Shown: piece by piece, positions 18,229 through 25,510 of the stretch | How the letters are laid out: each line of letters opens with the position of its first letter | How positions within the stretch are numbered: position 1 is the stretch's first letter | DNA from: an uncultured Nocardioides sp. | GTDB taxonomy: Bacteria > Actinomycetota > Actinomycetes > Propionibacteriales > Nocardioidaceae | Length of the DNA stretch: 64,000 nucleotides | Direction of reading: 5' to 3' | Assembly (NCBI GenBank): GCA_902805885.1 | Contig: CADCUM010000064.1 | Location: 1-64,000 of the forward strand | Notes under the pieces: model-generated | Told to the model about the DNA's origin: nothing | Seen by the model: the letters and a program-made list of their open reading frames with translations, nothing else | The model's database searches: none | Translations under genes and position numbers: made by a program

Positions 18229-19416
18229 TCAGACCCTGCCGCGGAGGATCCGGCGCCAGTAGACCTGCGGGAGGGCGTACCGGTCGGCCAGCCACGTCGA
18301 TCTCCGTGGCCGGGTGAGGTCCACGCCGGGGACGCTCGGCGCCGGGTTCCCGTCGCGGTCGACCTCGACCAGCATCAGGCGCCGGCGGCTGGTGGTGATC
18401 GGCATGACGGTGTAGCCGTCGTAGTGCTGGAGGGACGCGTCGTCGCCCGCGGCGATGTTGTGGGACAGGACGGCCACCTGCTTGCGCAGTGCACCGCCCG
18501 ACGGCCGGGTGCGCACGTCCGCGACGTCGCCGAGCGACCAGACGGACCGGAAGCGCCGGTGCTTCAGCGTCAACGGGTCGATGTCGACCAGGCCGGCCGC
18601 GGTGTCGCCGGCGAGTCCGCTGTCGACCACCCACCGGGGAGCGCGGTAGTGCGGGACGACGTGCGCGTACGCCACGTCATCGAGGTCCTCGACCGTGTCC
18701 TCGCCCGTGACCGTGACGCGGCGGTCCGACAGGCGGGAGACCCTCGACCCGCGCAGGACGCGCACGCCGTACGACGTCAGCGTGCGCTCCAGCCGTCCGT
18801 CCGGCCCGCGGAGCCCGAGCGGCGACGGCCCCGGGATGACGAGCACGACCTCGAGGTCCGCCCGCACCCCGCTGCGACGCCAGTGGTCGCACGCCATGAA
18901 CAGCGGCTTCAGCGCGGTGGCGCCGCAGGGTGCCGGCTCCGGCGGCACCGTGAACACGACGCGACCGGCGCGCAGGTCGCGCAGCGCCGGCCACACGTCC
19001 GGCGCGATGGTGTCGTCGAAGGTGGAGCCGGCCCAGCCGGCGGCGTACGCCTCCCGCAGGCCCGGCGTGGCCTCCCAGTCCTCCTCGAGGCCGGGGCACA
19101 CCACCAGCGCCGAGCAGGTGAGCCGCCGTCCCGACCGCGTGGTCACCGCGAGGGACGCCGGGTCGGCCGAGACGACCTCGTCGCGGATCGCCGTGCAGCC
19201 GTCGGGCACGACGCGGTCGGCCGTCCGCTCCAGCGACGCCATCGTCGCCTCTCCCGCGCCGACGTAGTTGAGCAGCGGGCGGTAGCGGTGCACGGACTGC
19301 GACTCGACCACCGCCACGTCCTCGGCCCCGTCGCGCAGCAGCTTGGCAGCCAGCGAGATGCCGGCGTTGCCACCGCCGATGATGAGCACCCCGTGGTGGT
19401 CCGTCCTGTCCGGCAT
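18229..19416 (-). CDS. FAD-dependent oxidoreductase resembling sulfide:quinone reductase
   Basis: 395 residues. The dinucleotide-binding motif VLIIGGGNAGISLA is at 9-22. A disulfide-reductase-like fold with YRPLLNYVGAG, the mid-domain segment RVVFTVPPEPAPCGATALKP and the C-terminal FAD motif VWSLGDVAD resembles sulfide:quinone oxidoreductases (SQR/SQOR). The cysteine in PAPCGAT sits where SQRs have their first catalytic cysteine, but no cysteine follows in the C-terminal third, so sulfide oxidation is uncertain. GGAGG precedes the ATG at 19416. Likely a peripheral membrane enzyme using quinone. It is divergent from the second MMPL gene. Confidence 0.75.
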   Translation of the reverse strand: MPDRTDHHGVLIIGGGNAGISLAAKLLRDGAEDVAVVESQSVHRYRPLLNYVGAGEATMASLERTADRVVPDGCTAIRDEVVSADPASLAVTTRSGRRLTCSALVVCPGLEEDWEATPGLREAYAAGWAGSTFDDTIAPDVWPALRDLRAGRVVFTVPPEPAPCGATALKPLFMACDHWRRSGVRADLEVVLVIPGPSPLGLRGPDGRLERTLTSYGVRVLRGSRVSRLSDRRVTVTGEDTVEDLDDVAYAHVVPHYRAPRWVVDSGLAGDTAAGLVDIDPLTLKHRRFRSVWSLGDVADVRTRPSGGALRKQVAVLSHNIAAGDDASLQHYDGYTVMPITTSRRRLMLVEVDRDGNPAPSVPGVDLTRPRRSTWLADRYALPQVYWRRILRGRV

Positions 19417-19513
19417 CCGTCCTCCACGTCCTCGTCGGGTCGTCCCTGCGACCGTAGCGACCGGTCCCTCGCCCGCCCGCTGACGGCCGGACCGCCGGTG
19501 CGAGGCTTGGCCC

Positions 19514-21766
19514 GTGACCGAGCGCGCTCCCCTGTTGTTCCGGCTGGGCCGCAGCGCCGCCCGGCACCGGGGCCGGTACGTCGCCGCGTGGCTGGTCCTG
19601 GTGGTCCTCGGCTTCGCCACCAGCCTCGGGCTCGTGGGCAACGAGTCGCTCTTCGACCGGCTGGGGACGGGCGAGCTGGAGGCGCCCGGCCAGGCCCAGA
19701 CGGGCCGCGAGCTGCTGGACGAGTCAGGGGCGACCGGCCTGACCGTCATGCTGCGCGTGGACGGCGCCGACGTCCGCGACGCAGGCCTGGCCGGCGCGGT
19801 GGAGGAGCTCGTGGCCCGCGTCCGCGAGGTCGACGGCGTACGCCGCGTGGACGCGCCGATGACCACGCCGGGCTGGCCGGCCGACCCGCGCTCGCTGGTC
19901 CTCGTCGGCGAGGGCGACCCCGCGAGCGGCTCGTTCGTGGTCGTCGCCGAGACCGGCGGCGACCCGGGCGGACCGGTGCAGGACGCGACCGTCCGGGAGC
20001 TCGAGGCCGGCATGGAGCTGCTGGCGCCGTACGCCGACGAGCTGACGATCGGGGGCAGCGCGCTGCTCGTCGAGGACATCGTCGGCCAGATCGAGGACGA
20101 CCTGAAGCGGGGTGAGGGCATCGCCCTGCCGCTGTCGCTGCTGCTGATGGTCGTGGTCTTCGGTGGCTTCGTGGCGGCCGGGATGCCGATCGTCGGCGCG
20201 ATCGCCGCGATCTCCGGGGGGCTCGCGATCCTGCTCGGCTTCTCCCACGTCATGGAGCTCGACGCGTCGGTCGTCAACATCGTCACCGTCATGGGGCTGG
20301 CGCTGTCCATCGACTACGGCCTGCTGCTCGTCAGCCGGTTCCGCGAGGAGCTCGCGCGCGTGGCCCCCGGCGTGAGCTCCCACGACCTGACCCGTCAGCA
20401 GGTCGAGGACGCGGTCGCAGGGGCCGTCGCGACCGCCGGCCGGACGGTCCTGTTCTCCGGCCTGATCGTCGGCATCTCCCTGTCCGGGCTGATGTTCTTC
20501 GAGGCGACGGTGATGCGCGCGATCGGAGCCGCCGGGGTCTCGGTCGTGCTGGTGGCCCTCGTCGTGGCCCTGACGCTCGTGCCGGCGCTGTGCTCGCTCG
20601 GCGCGCGGCGCCTCGGCCGCCGCCGGGGGGCGGAGGCCGCTCCCGAGGAGGGCGTGTTCAGCCGGCTCGCCGCGGCCGGTCAGCGTCGTCCCGCGCTGAC
20701 GACGCTGGGCAGCGTCGCCGTCCTGCTCCTCCTCGCCGTCCCGGCGCTCGACCTGCGGCTGAACACCTCCGGCGTCGAGCTGCTGCCCGCGGACGCCGAG
20801 CAGCGGGTGTTCTTCGAGCAGCTCGACGAGGACTTCCCCGCCCTGGTCGCTCCCACGGTCACCGTCGTCGCCCGGGCCACTCCGGAACAGGTCGCCGCGT
20901 GGGCCGCGGACGTCGAGGCGCTCGACGGGGTGACCAGGATCGACCCGCCCGAGCTGCTCGGCGCGGCGGAGGGCGGCGGGGGCGACGCCGGCCTGGTCGC
21001 GCTCGGGATCCACACCGACGGCGGCACGATGGACGACGCCGCTCGCGACGTGTCGCGCACGCTGATGGGCTCCGACCCGGGCTTCCCGACGTGGACGACG
21101 GGGCAGGCCGCGTCGCTGCACGACTTCACCGACTCGGTGCTGGACCGCGCCCCCGTGGCGGCGCTCTGGATCGCCGGTGCCACGTTCCTGCTCCTCTTCC
21201 TGCTGACCGGGAGCGTCGTCATCCCCGTCAAGGCGCTGGTGCTCAACGTGATCTCCCTCGGCGCGAGCCTCGGCATCACGGTGTGGGTCTTCCAGTGGGG
21301 GCACCTGGAGTCGGTGCTGCGCTTCGACTCCGCCGGCGGGATCGAGTCGGTGATCCCGCTGCTGGTGCTGGCGTTCGGCTTCGGCCTGTCGATGGACTAC
21401 GAGGTCTTCCTGCTGGCGCGGATCATCGAGCTCCACGAGCAGGGGCTCGACGACGACACCGCCGTACGCCTCGGCCTCCAGCGCTCGGGGCGCATCATCA
21501 CCTCCGCCGCCCTGATCATGGTCATCGTCTTCTCGGGCTTCGCGGCGGGCGAGATGCTGGTGATCAAGCAGACCGGCCTCGCCTTGGCGGTGGCGGTGCT
21601 GATCGACGCCACCATCGTCCGGATGGTGATCGTGCCCGCCACCATGACCATGCTCGGCCGCTGGAACTGGTGGGCCCCGGCGTGGATGACGAGGCTCCAC
21701 GAGCGGTACGGCGTCAGCGAGCACGCGTCGCCGCTCGCCGCCGTGACCCACGCGCCTCGGGGCTGA
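19514..21766 (+). CDS. MMPL (RND superfamily) membrane exporter
   Basis: 750 residues from a GTG start. It has the same 12-TM layout as the exporter at 9723: LALSIDYGLLLVSRFREELAR in the first half, GLSMDYEVFLLARIIELHEQGLDDDTAV in the second, and a MLGRWNWWAPAWM tail shared with its paralogue. The extracytoplasmic loops (about 45-180 and 415-545) differ clearly, arguing for a different substrate. No dedicated regulator is adjacent; it is divergent from the SQR-like oxidoreductase with 97 bp between starts. Confidence 0.92.
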   Translation: MTERAPLLFRLGRSAARHRGRYVAAWLVLVVLGFATSLGLVGNESLFDRLGTGELEAPGQAQTGRELLDESGATGLTVMLRVDGADVRDAGLAGAVEELVARVREVDGVRRVDAPMTTPGWPADPRSLVLVGEGDPASGSFVVVAETGGDPGGPVQDATVRELEAGMELLAPYADELTIGGSALLVEDIVGQIEDDLKRGEGIALPLSLLLMVVVFGGFVAAGMPIVGAIAAISGGLAILLGFSHVMELDASVVNIVTVMGLALSIDYGLLLVSRFREELARVAPGVSSHDLTRQQVEDAVAGAVATAGRTVLFSGLIVGISLSGLMFFEATVMRAIGAAGVSVVLVALVVALTLVPALCSLGARRLGRRRGAEAAPEEGVFSRLAAAGQRRPALTTLGSVAVLLLLAVPALDLRLNTSGVELLPADAEQRVFFEQLDEDFPALVAPTVTVVARATPEQVAAWAADVEALDGVTRIDPPELLGAAEGGGGDAGLVALGIHTDGGTMDDAARDVSRTLMGSDPGFPTWTTGQAASLHDFTDSVLDRAPVAALWIAGATFLLLFLLTGSVVIPVKALVLNVISLGASLGITVWVFQWGHLESVLRFDSAGGIESVIPLLVLAFGFGLSMDYEVFLLARIIELHEQGLDDDTAVRLGLQRSGRIITSAALIMVIVFSGFAAGEMLVIKQTGLALAVAVLIDATIVRMVIVPATMTMLGRWNWWAPAWMTRLHERYGVSEHASPLAAVTHAPRG

Positions 21767-21894
21767 GCGGCGCGCGCCCGGTTCTCCCCCGGCTGCGCCG
21801 GACGGGCGTCCCGGCGGCCGAATCGTCCGGACCACGGACGAACCCGGCCTTGACCCGGGCGCGACGGCCGACGATCGTCGAGGGCACCGCAGGC

Positions 21895-21910
21895 GTGGAA
21901 GCGCTTCCAC
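21895..21910. promoter_or_regulatory. Perfect 16-bp LacI-type palindrome before the GH6 gene
   Basis: GTGGAAGCGCTTCCAC is fully self-complementary, with the central CG typical of LacI-family operators. It resembles the published CelR/CebR cellulose-regulon operator of actinomycetes (TGGGAGCGCTCCCA), differing at two symmetric positions. It lies 50 bp before the cellulase ATG and should mediate cellobiose-type induction. Confidence 0.75.
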
Positions 21911-21960
21911 ACCGTGCCCCGCACCGGCACCCCGACCCCTCCACCCAGGAAGTCCGACCG

Positions 21961-23265
21961 ATGCCCCTTGCCTCCCCCCGCCGCTGGGCGGCCGCCGCCG
22001 GCGCCGCCGTACTGCTGGCGAGCCTCGGCGCCGCGCCCACGGCGAACGCCGACCTGCCCGACGACACCGAGTTCTACGTCCCCCAGCCCAACCACGACGC
22101 GAAGCGACAGATCGCCGACCTGACCCGGCGGGGCCGCAAGGCCGACGCCGCGCTCGTCCGGGAGATCATCGAGACCCCGACGGCGGTCTGGGTGGAGAGC
22201 GGCTCCCCCAAGAAGGCCGAGCAGCAGGTCCGCCAGGTCACCCGCCAGGCCGCGGGCAAGGGAACCGTGGCGACGCTGGTGATCTACAACATCCCGTTCC
22301 GTGACTGCGCGCAGTACTCGTCCGGTGGCGCGACCACGATGGCGGAGTACAAGGCCTGGATCGACGGGGTCGTGCGCGGCATCGGCGACCGGCAGGTGCT
22401 CGTCGCCCTCGAGCCCGACGGCCTCGGGATCATCCCCCACTACACGAACCTCGACGGGCAGCTCGAGTGGTGCCGGCCGGACGAGGCCGACGCCGCGACC
22501 GCAGCGGCCGAGCGCTTCGAGATGCTCAACCACGCCGTGGACGCGTTCGCGGCCCTCTCGAGGACCAAGGTCTACCTCGACGGCACCCACAACGGCTGGC
22601 TCAACGTCGGCGACGCCGCCGACCGCCTGCTGAAGGCGGGCGTCGCGGAGGCGGACGGGTTCTTCCTCAACGCCTCCAACTACCAGCACACCCAGAACCT
22701 CGTGCAGTACGGCACCTGGCTCTCCTCCTGCCTCGCCTACGTCACCGAGGTCAGCGCCGGCGACTTCGGCAGCTGCGGCAACCAGTACTGGAGCGGCGGG
22801 CCGGCGAACGGCTGGACCGGCGTGGCCCTGGACCCGGCGAAGATCTGGAGCGACACGGCCGCCGACCCGACGGCCAGCACCGCGGGCATCAACTCGCGCT
22901 ACGCCTCGATCCTCGGCGACGTCGAGCCCAGCAAGACGTTCATCATCGACACCAGCCGCAACGGGCAGGGCCCCTGGATCCCGACCGCCGAGCAGACCGC
23001 GGCGTTCCCCGACCCGCAGACGTGGTGCAACCCCCCGGACCGCGGCATCGGCCCGCGGCCGACGGCTGACACCGGGCACCCCCTGGTCGACGCCTACGTG
23101 TGGATCAAGGTCCCGGGCGAGTCCGACGGACAGTGCAGCCGCGGGCTCGGCACCGGTGACGACGTCGTGGACCCGATCTGGGGCCAGGTCGACCCCGACG
23201 CCGGCGTCTGGTTCCCCGAGCAGGCGCTGGAGCTCGCGCGGCTGGCGGTGCCGCCGCTGAACTGA
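21961..23265 (+). CDS. Secreted GH6 family cellulase (endoglucanase or cellobiohydrolase)
   Basis: 434 residues. Signal peptide about 1-30 (RRWAAAAGAAVLLASLGAAP, ending TANA). The GH6 catalytic domain carries LVIYNIPFRDC (catalytic-acid region), VLVALEPDGLG, YLDGTHNGWLNV, FIIDTSRNGQGPW and AYVWIKVPGESDGQC. GH6 enzymes are inverting beta-1,4-glucanases. Six cysteines are in the typical region. There is no cellulose-binding module, so it is a catalytic domain alone. The palindrome at 21895 suggests control by a LacI-type cellulose regulator, none of which is encoded nearby. Confidence 0.93.
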   Translation: MPLASPRRWAAAAGAAVLLASLGAAPTANADLPDDTEFYVPQPNHDAKRQIADLTRRGRKADAALVREIIETPTAVWVESGSPKKAEQQVRQVTRQAAGKGTVATLVIYNIPFRDCAQYSSGGATTMAEYKAWIDGVVRGIGDRQVLVALEPDGLGIIPHYTNLDGQLEWCRPDEADAATAAAERFEMLNHAVDAFAALSRTKVYLDGTHNGWLNVGDAADRLLKAGVAEADGFFLNASNYQHTQNLVQYGTWLSSCLAYVTEVSAGDFGSCGNQYWSGGPANGWTGVALDPAKIWSDTAADPTASTAGINSRYASILGDVEPSKTFIIDTSRNGQGPWIPTAEQTAAFPDPQTWCNPPDRGIGPRPTADTGHPLVDAYVWIKVPGESDGQCSRGLGTGDDVVDPIWGQVDPDAGVWFPEQALELARLAVPPLN

Positions 23266-23279
23266 CGCCGCCGCGCAGA

Positions 23280-23334
23280 GCGACCGGACGGTCGGCTGTC
23301 CCGTCCACGGGGGACAGCCGGCCGTCTCGGTCGC
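23280..23334. terminator. Long hairpin terminator after the GH6 gene
   Basis: GACGGTCGGCTGTCCC (23287-23302) pairs with 23311-23326 with one mismatch. The stem extends through GCGACCG on the left and CGGTCGC on the right with a single-base bulge, giving about 23 bp around an 8-nt loop. Confidence 0.8.
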
Positions 23335-23340
23335 CGACCG

Positions 23341-23375
23341 CGCCGGGTCTCGTACGCCGACATCGCGACCTGGAC
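23341..23375 (-). pseudogene. Fragment duplicating the 3' end of the adjacent LuxR-type regulator gene
   Basis: This 35-bp stretch matches 23549-23583, the tail of the response-regulator gene, at about 31 of 35 bases. On the minus strand it reads VQVAMSAYETRR, against VEVAMWAYETGR in the intact gene. It looks like the remnant of a duplicated regulator or a partial tandem duplication. The rest of 23376-23535 shows nothing recognisable. Confidence 0.45.
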
Positions 23376-23535
23376 TGGATCTCAGCGTGCGAGCTCGCTG
23401 GTCGGGACCGACGTCACAGTGCGGAGCGTGTGACGCAGCAGGTGCACCACAGGCACCGCACAACGGCGCGGCAGCGGCCGGTCCCGCCGCTCGACATCAG
23501 GTGCGTTCGAGCCCGCGTGACTGGAGCCGGCCGTG

Positions 23536-24195
23536 TCAGTCGACGACCCGCCCGGTCTCGTACGCCCACATCGCGACCTCCACGCGATTCCGGGCGCCCA
23601 GCTTGGTCATCAGGCTGCCGATGTGGGTCTTCACGGTGCTGAGGCTGATGTGCAGCTCGTCGGCGATCTCGGCGTTGGTGCGCCCGCGCGCGATGGTGAG
23701 CAGCACCTGCTCCTCACGCTCGGTCAGCGGGTCGACCGGCTGGACCGGCTGCCGGCCCCGGCTGCTGGTGCCGGCGAAGGACGACAGCAGCCGGCGGGTG
23801 ATGCTCGGCGAGATCAGCGAGTCGCCGCGCGTGGCGGCCCGGACCGCCTCCCCGAGCAGCTCGGGCCCCGCGTCCTTGAGCAGGAAGCCCGACGCGCCTG
23901 CCTGCAGCGCCCCGTGGACGTACTCGTCGAGGTCGAAGGTCGTGATGACGACGACCGCCACGGGATCGGTCACCCCGGGACCGGCCAGCAGCCGGGTCGC
24001 CTCGACGCCGTCGAGCACCGGCATCCGGATGTCCATCAGGCAGACGTCGGCGCGCTGCTCGCGGGCGACCCGGACGGCCTCCCGCCCGTCACCGGCCTCC
24101 CCCACGACCTCGATGCCGTCGAGGGTGCCGAGGATCAACCGGAGGCCGGTCCGGACGAGGTCCTGGTCGTCGGCGACCACCACGCGGATCGTCAT
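23536..24195 (-). CDS. NarL/LuxR-family response regulator
   Basis: 219 residues. The receiver domain (1-120) has phosphoacceptor D55 in CLMDIRMP, acidic pocket ADDQ (8-11) and the switch lysine in GFLLKDAGPE. The C-terminal LuxR HTH (about 155-205) includes LTEREEQVLLTIARGRTNAEIA and STVKTHIGSLMTKLG. Its ATG overlaps the stop of the histidine kinase as ATGA, so the two are translationally coupled. The pair is divergent from an MMPL exporter, a likely target by analogy with exporter-linked NarL systems. Confidence 0.95.
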   Translation of the reverse strand: MTIRVVVADDQDLVRTGLRLILGTLDGIEVVGEAGDGREAVRVAREQRADVCLMDIRMPVLDGVEATRLLAGPGVTDPVAVVVITTFDLDEYVHGALQAGASGFLLKDAGPELLGEAVRAATRGDSLISPSITRRLLSSFAGTSSRGRQPVQPVDPLTEREEQVLLTIARGRTNAEIADELHISLSTVKTHIGSLMTKLGARNRVEVAMWAYETGRVVD

Positions 24196-25337
24196 CGGCG
24201 CACCTCCTTCGGCAGCGTCGCCTCGACGGTCCAGCCCCGCGGGCTCTGCGGTCCGACCACGCACTCGCCGCCGAGGAGCTGCGCTCGCTCGACCATGCCG
24301 GTGATGCCGAACCCGCGACCCGTCGCGGACAGGGGTTCGCCGTCGTCCCGCACGCTCAGCCTCACGGCGGCATCGTCCCCCTCGACCCGGACGTCGACCG
24401 CGGATGCGTGCCGGGCGTGCCGGCGGGCGTTCGTGACGGCCTCCTGGACGATCCGGTAGACGGCCGCATCGACCGCTGCCGGCAGCTCGTCGAGGGCTCC
24501 GGACAACGAGACCCGCACCGGGGGTCCCGCGCCGGCGGCCGACGCCAGTCCCGGGAGGTCCGCGACGCCGTGCCGGGGGGCGTACTGCGCCGGATCCTGG
24601 TTGCGCAGCACCCCGACCATGGCCCGCATCTCCCCCAGCGCCCGGGACGCCTCGCGCTCGATCACCTCCAGCACCTCGACCGATGCCTCCGGGCGGGTGG
24701 CGGCGAGCGCTCGTCCGGCCTGCGCCTGGATGGCGATCGCGGAGACGTGGTGGGCCACGGTGTCGTGGAGCTCCCGGGCTAGCTGGACCCGCTCGTCCAC
24801 CTTCGCCTGCTCGAGCCGTCGGATCCGCACCGCGTGCTGGGAACGTACGGCGACGCCCAGCGCCATCGAGGTGAGCAGGATGGTGATGCCGCCGATCGCC
24901 TCGTCCAGCCCTGCGTCCGAGTCGACGACGACCCCGAGCACGGCCGCGACGGAGATGACACCGAGACCCAGGGCCACCTCGCGGCCCGAGCCCCACCTGA
25001 GGAGCGCGTAGGGGAGCAGCAGGAACCAGACGGCGGAGTACATCTCCAGCGTGGAGCGGTCCGCGACGAGCAGCCCGATGTCCACGGCGATCGCGACGCC
25101 GAAGCACACCGCGACCGTCGCGAGGGGTCGGCTGCGCCGCCACCGGACGGCTGGCACCAGACCGACCGTCACCACCCACGACAGCCATGGCAGCCGGAGG
25201 CCGTCGCGCAGGACCACCTCCAGGGTCGCACCGGCGACCACCACGGCGATCACGACCCAGTCCCGCGTGCGGCCGGCGTTGCTCCCCGGTGAGGGGGCAC
25301 GAGGCTCGTCCAGGAGGGACTGCCACGGGATGGTCAC
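24192..25337 (-). CDS. Sensor histidine kinase (HisKA_3 / DesK-like)
   Basis: 381 residues. Four to five TM segments (about 28-160) have almost no extracytoplasmic domain, implying that the signal is sensed in the membrane. The dimerisation and phosphoacceptor region is QLARELHDTVAHHVSAIAIQ (His near 194), and the HATPase domain includes EAVTNARRHARHA and DDGEPLSATGRGFGITGM. This is the partner of the NarL-type regulator it overlaps. Small-membrane-sensor kinases of this class often detect antibiotics or envelope perturbation, an inference that fits the divergent MMPL exporter. Confidence 0.95.
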   Translation of the reverse strand: MTIPWQSLLDEPRAPSPGSNAGRTRDWVVIAVVVAGATLEVVLRDGLRLPWLSWVVTVGLVPAVRWRRSRPLATVAVCFGVAIAVDIGLLVADRSTLEMYSAVWFLLLPYALLRWGSGREVALGLGVISVAAVLGVVVDSDAGLDEAIGGITILLTSMALGVAVRSQHAVRIRRLEQAKVDERVQLARELHDTVAHHVSAIAIQAQAGRALAATRPEASVEVLEVIEREASRALGEMRAMVGVLRNQDPAQYAPRHGVADLPGLASAAGAGPPVRVSLSGALDELPAAVDAAVYRIVQEAVTNARRHARHASAVDVRVEGDDAAVRLSVRDDGEPLSATGRGFGITGMVERAQLLGGECVVGPQSPRGWTVEATLPKEVRR

Positions 25338-25510
25338 CGCGCCAGCCTAGGGAAGCCGGACCTGCGCCGTACCGGCCGAAAGTCTGATCCGCCCTCGGCC
25401 ACTCGGACGGCACGGCTCGGGCCTCGCGTCCGATGACCTCGAGGCACCGCTGGCGCGACCGTGGACGCACCGGCCGGCCGACGGCGCCGCCCCACTCGAG
25501 GAGAACACCC

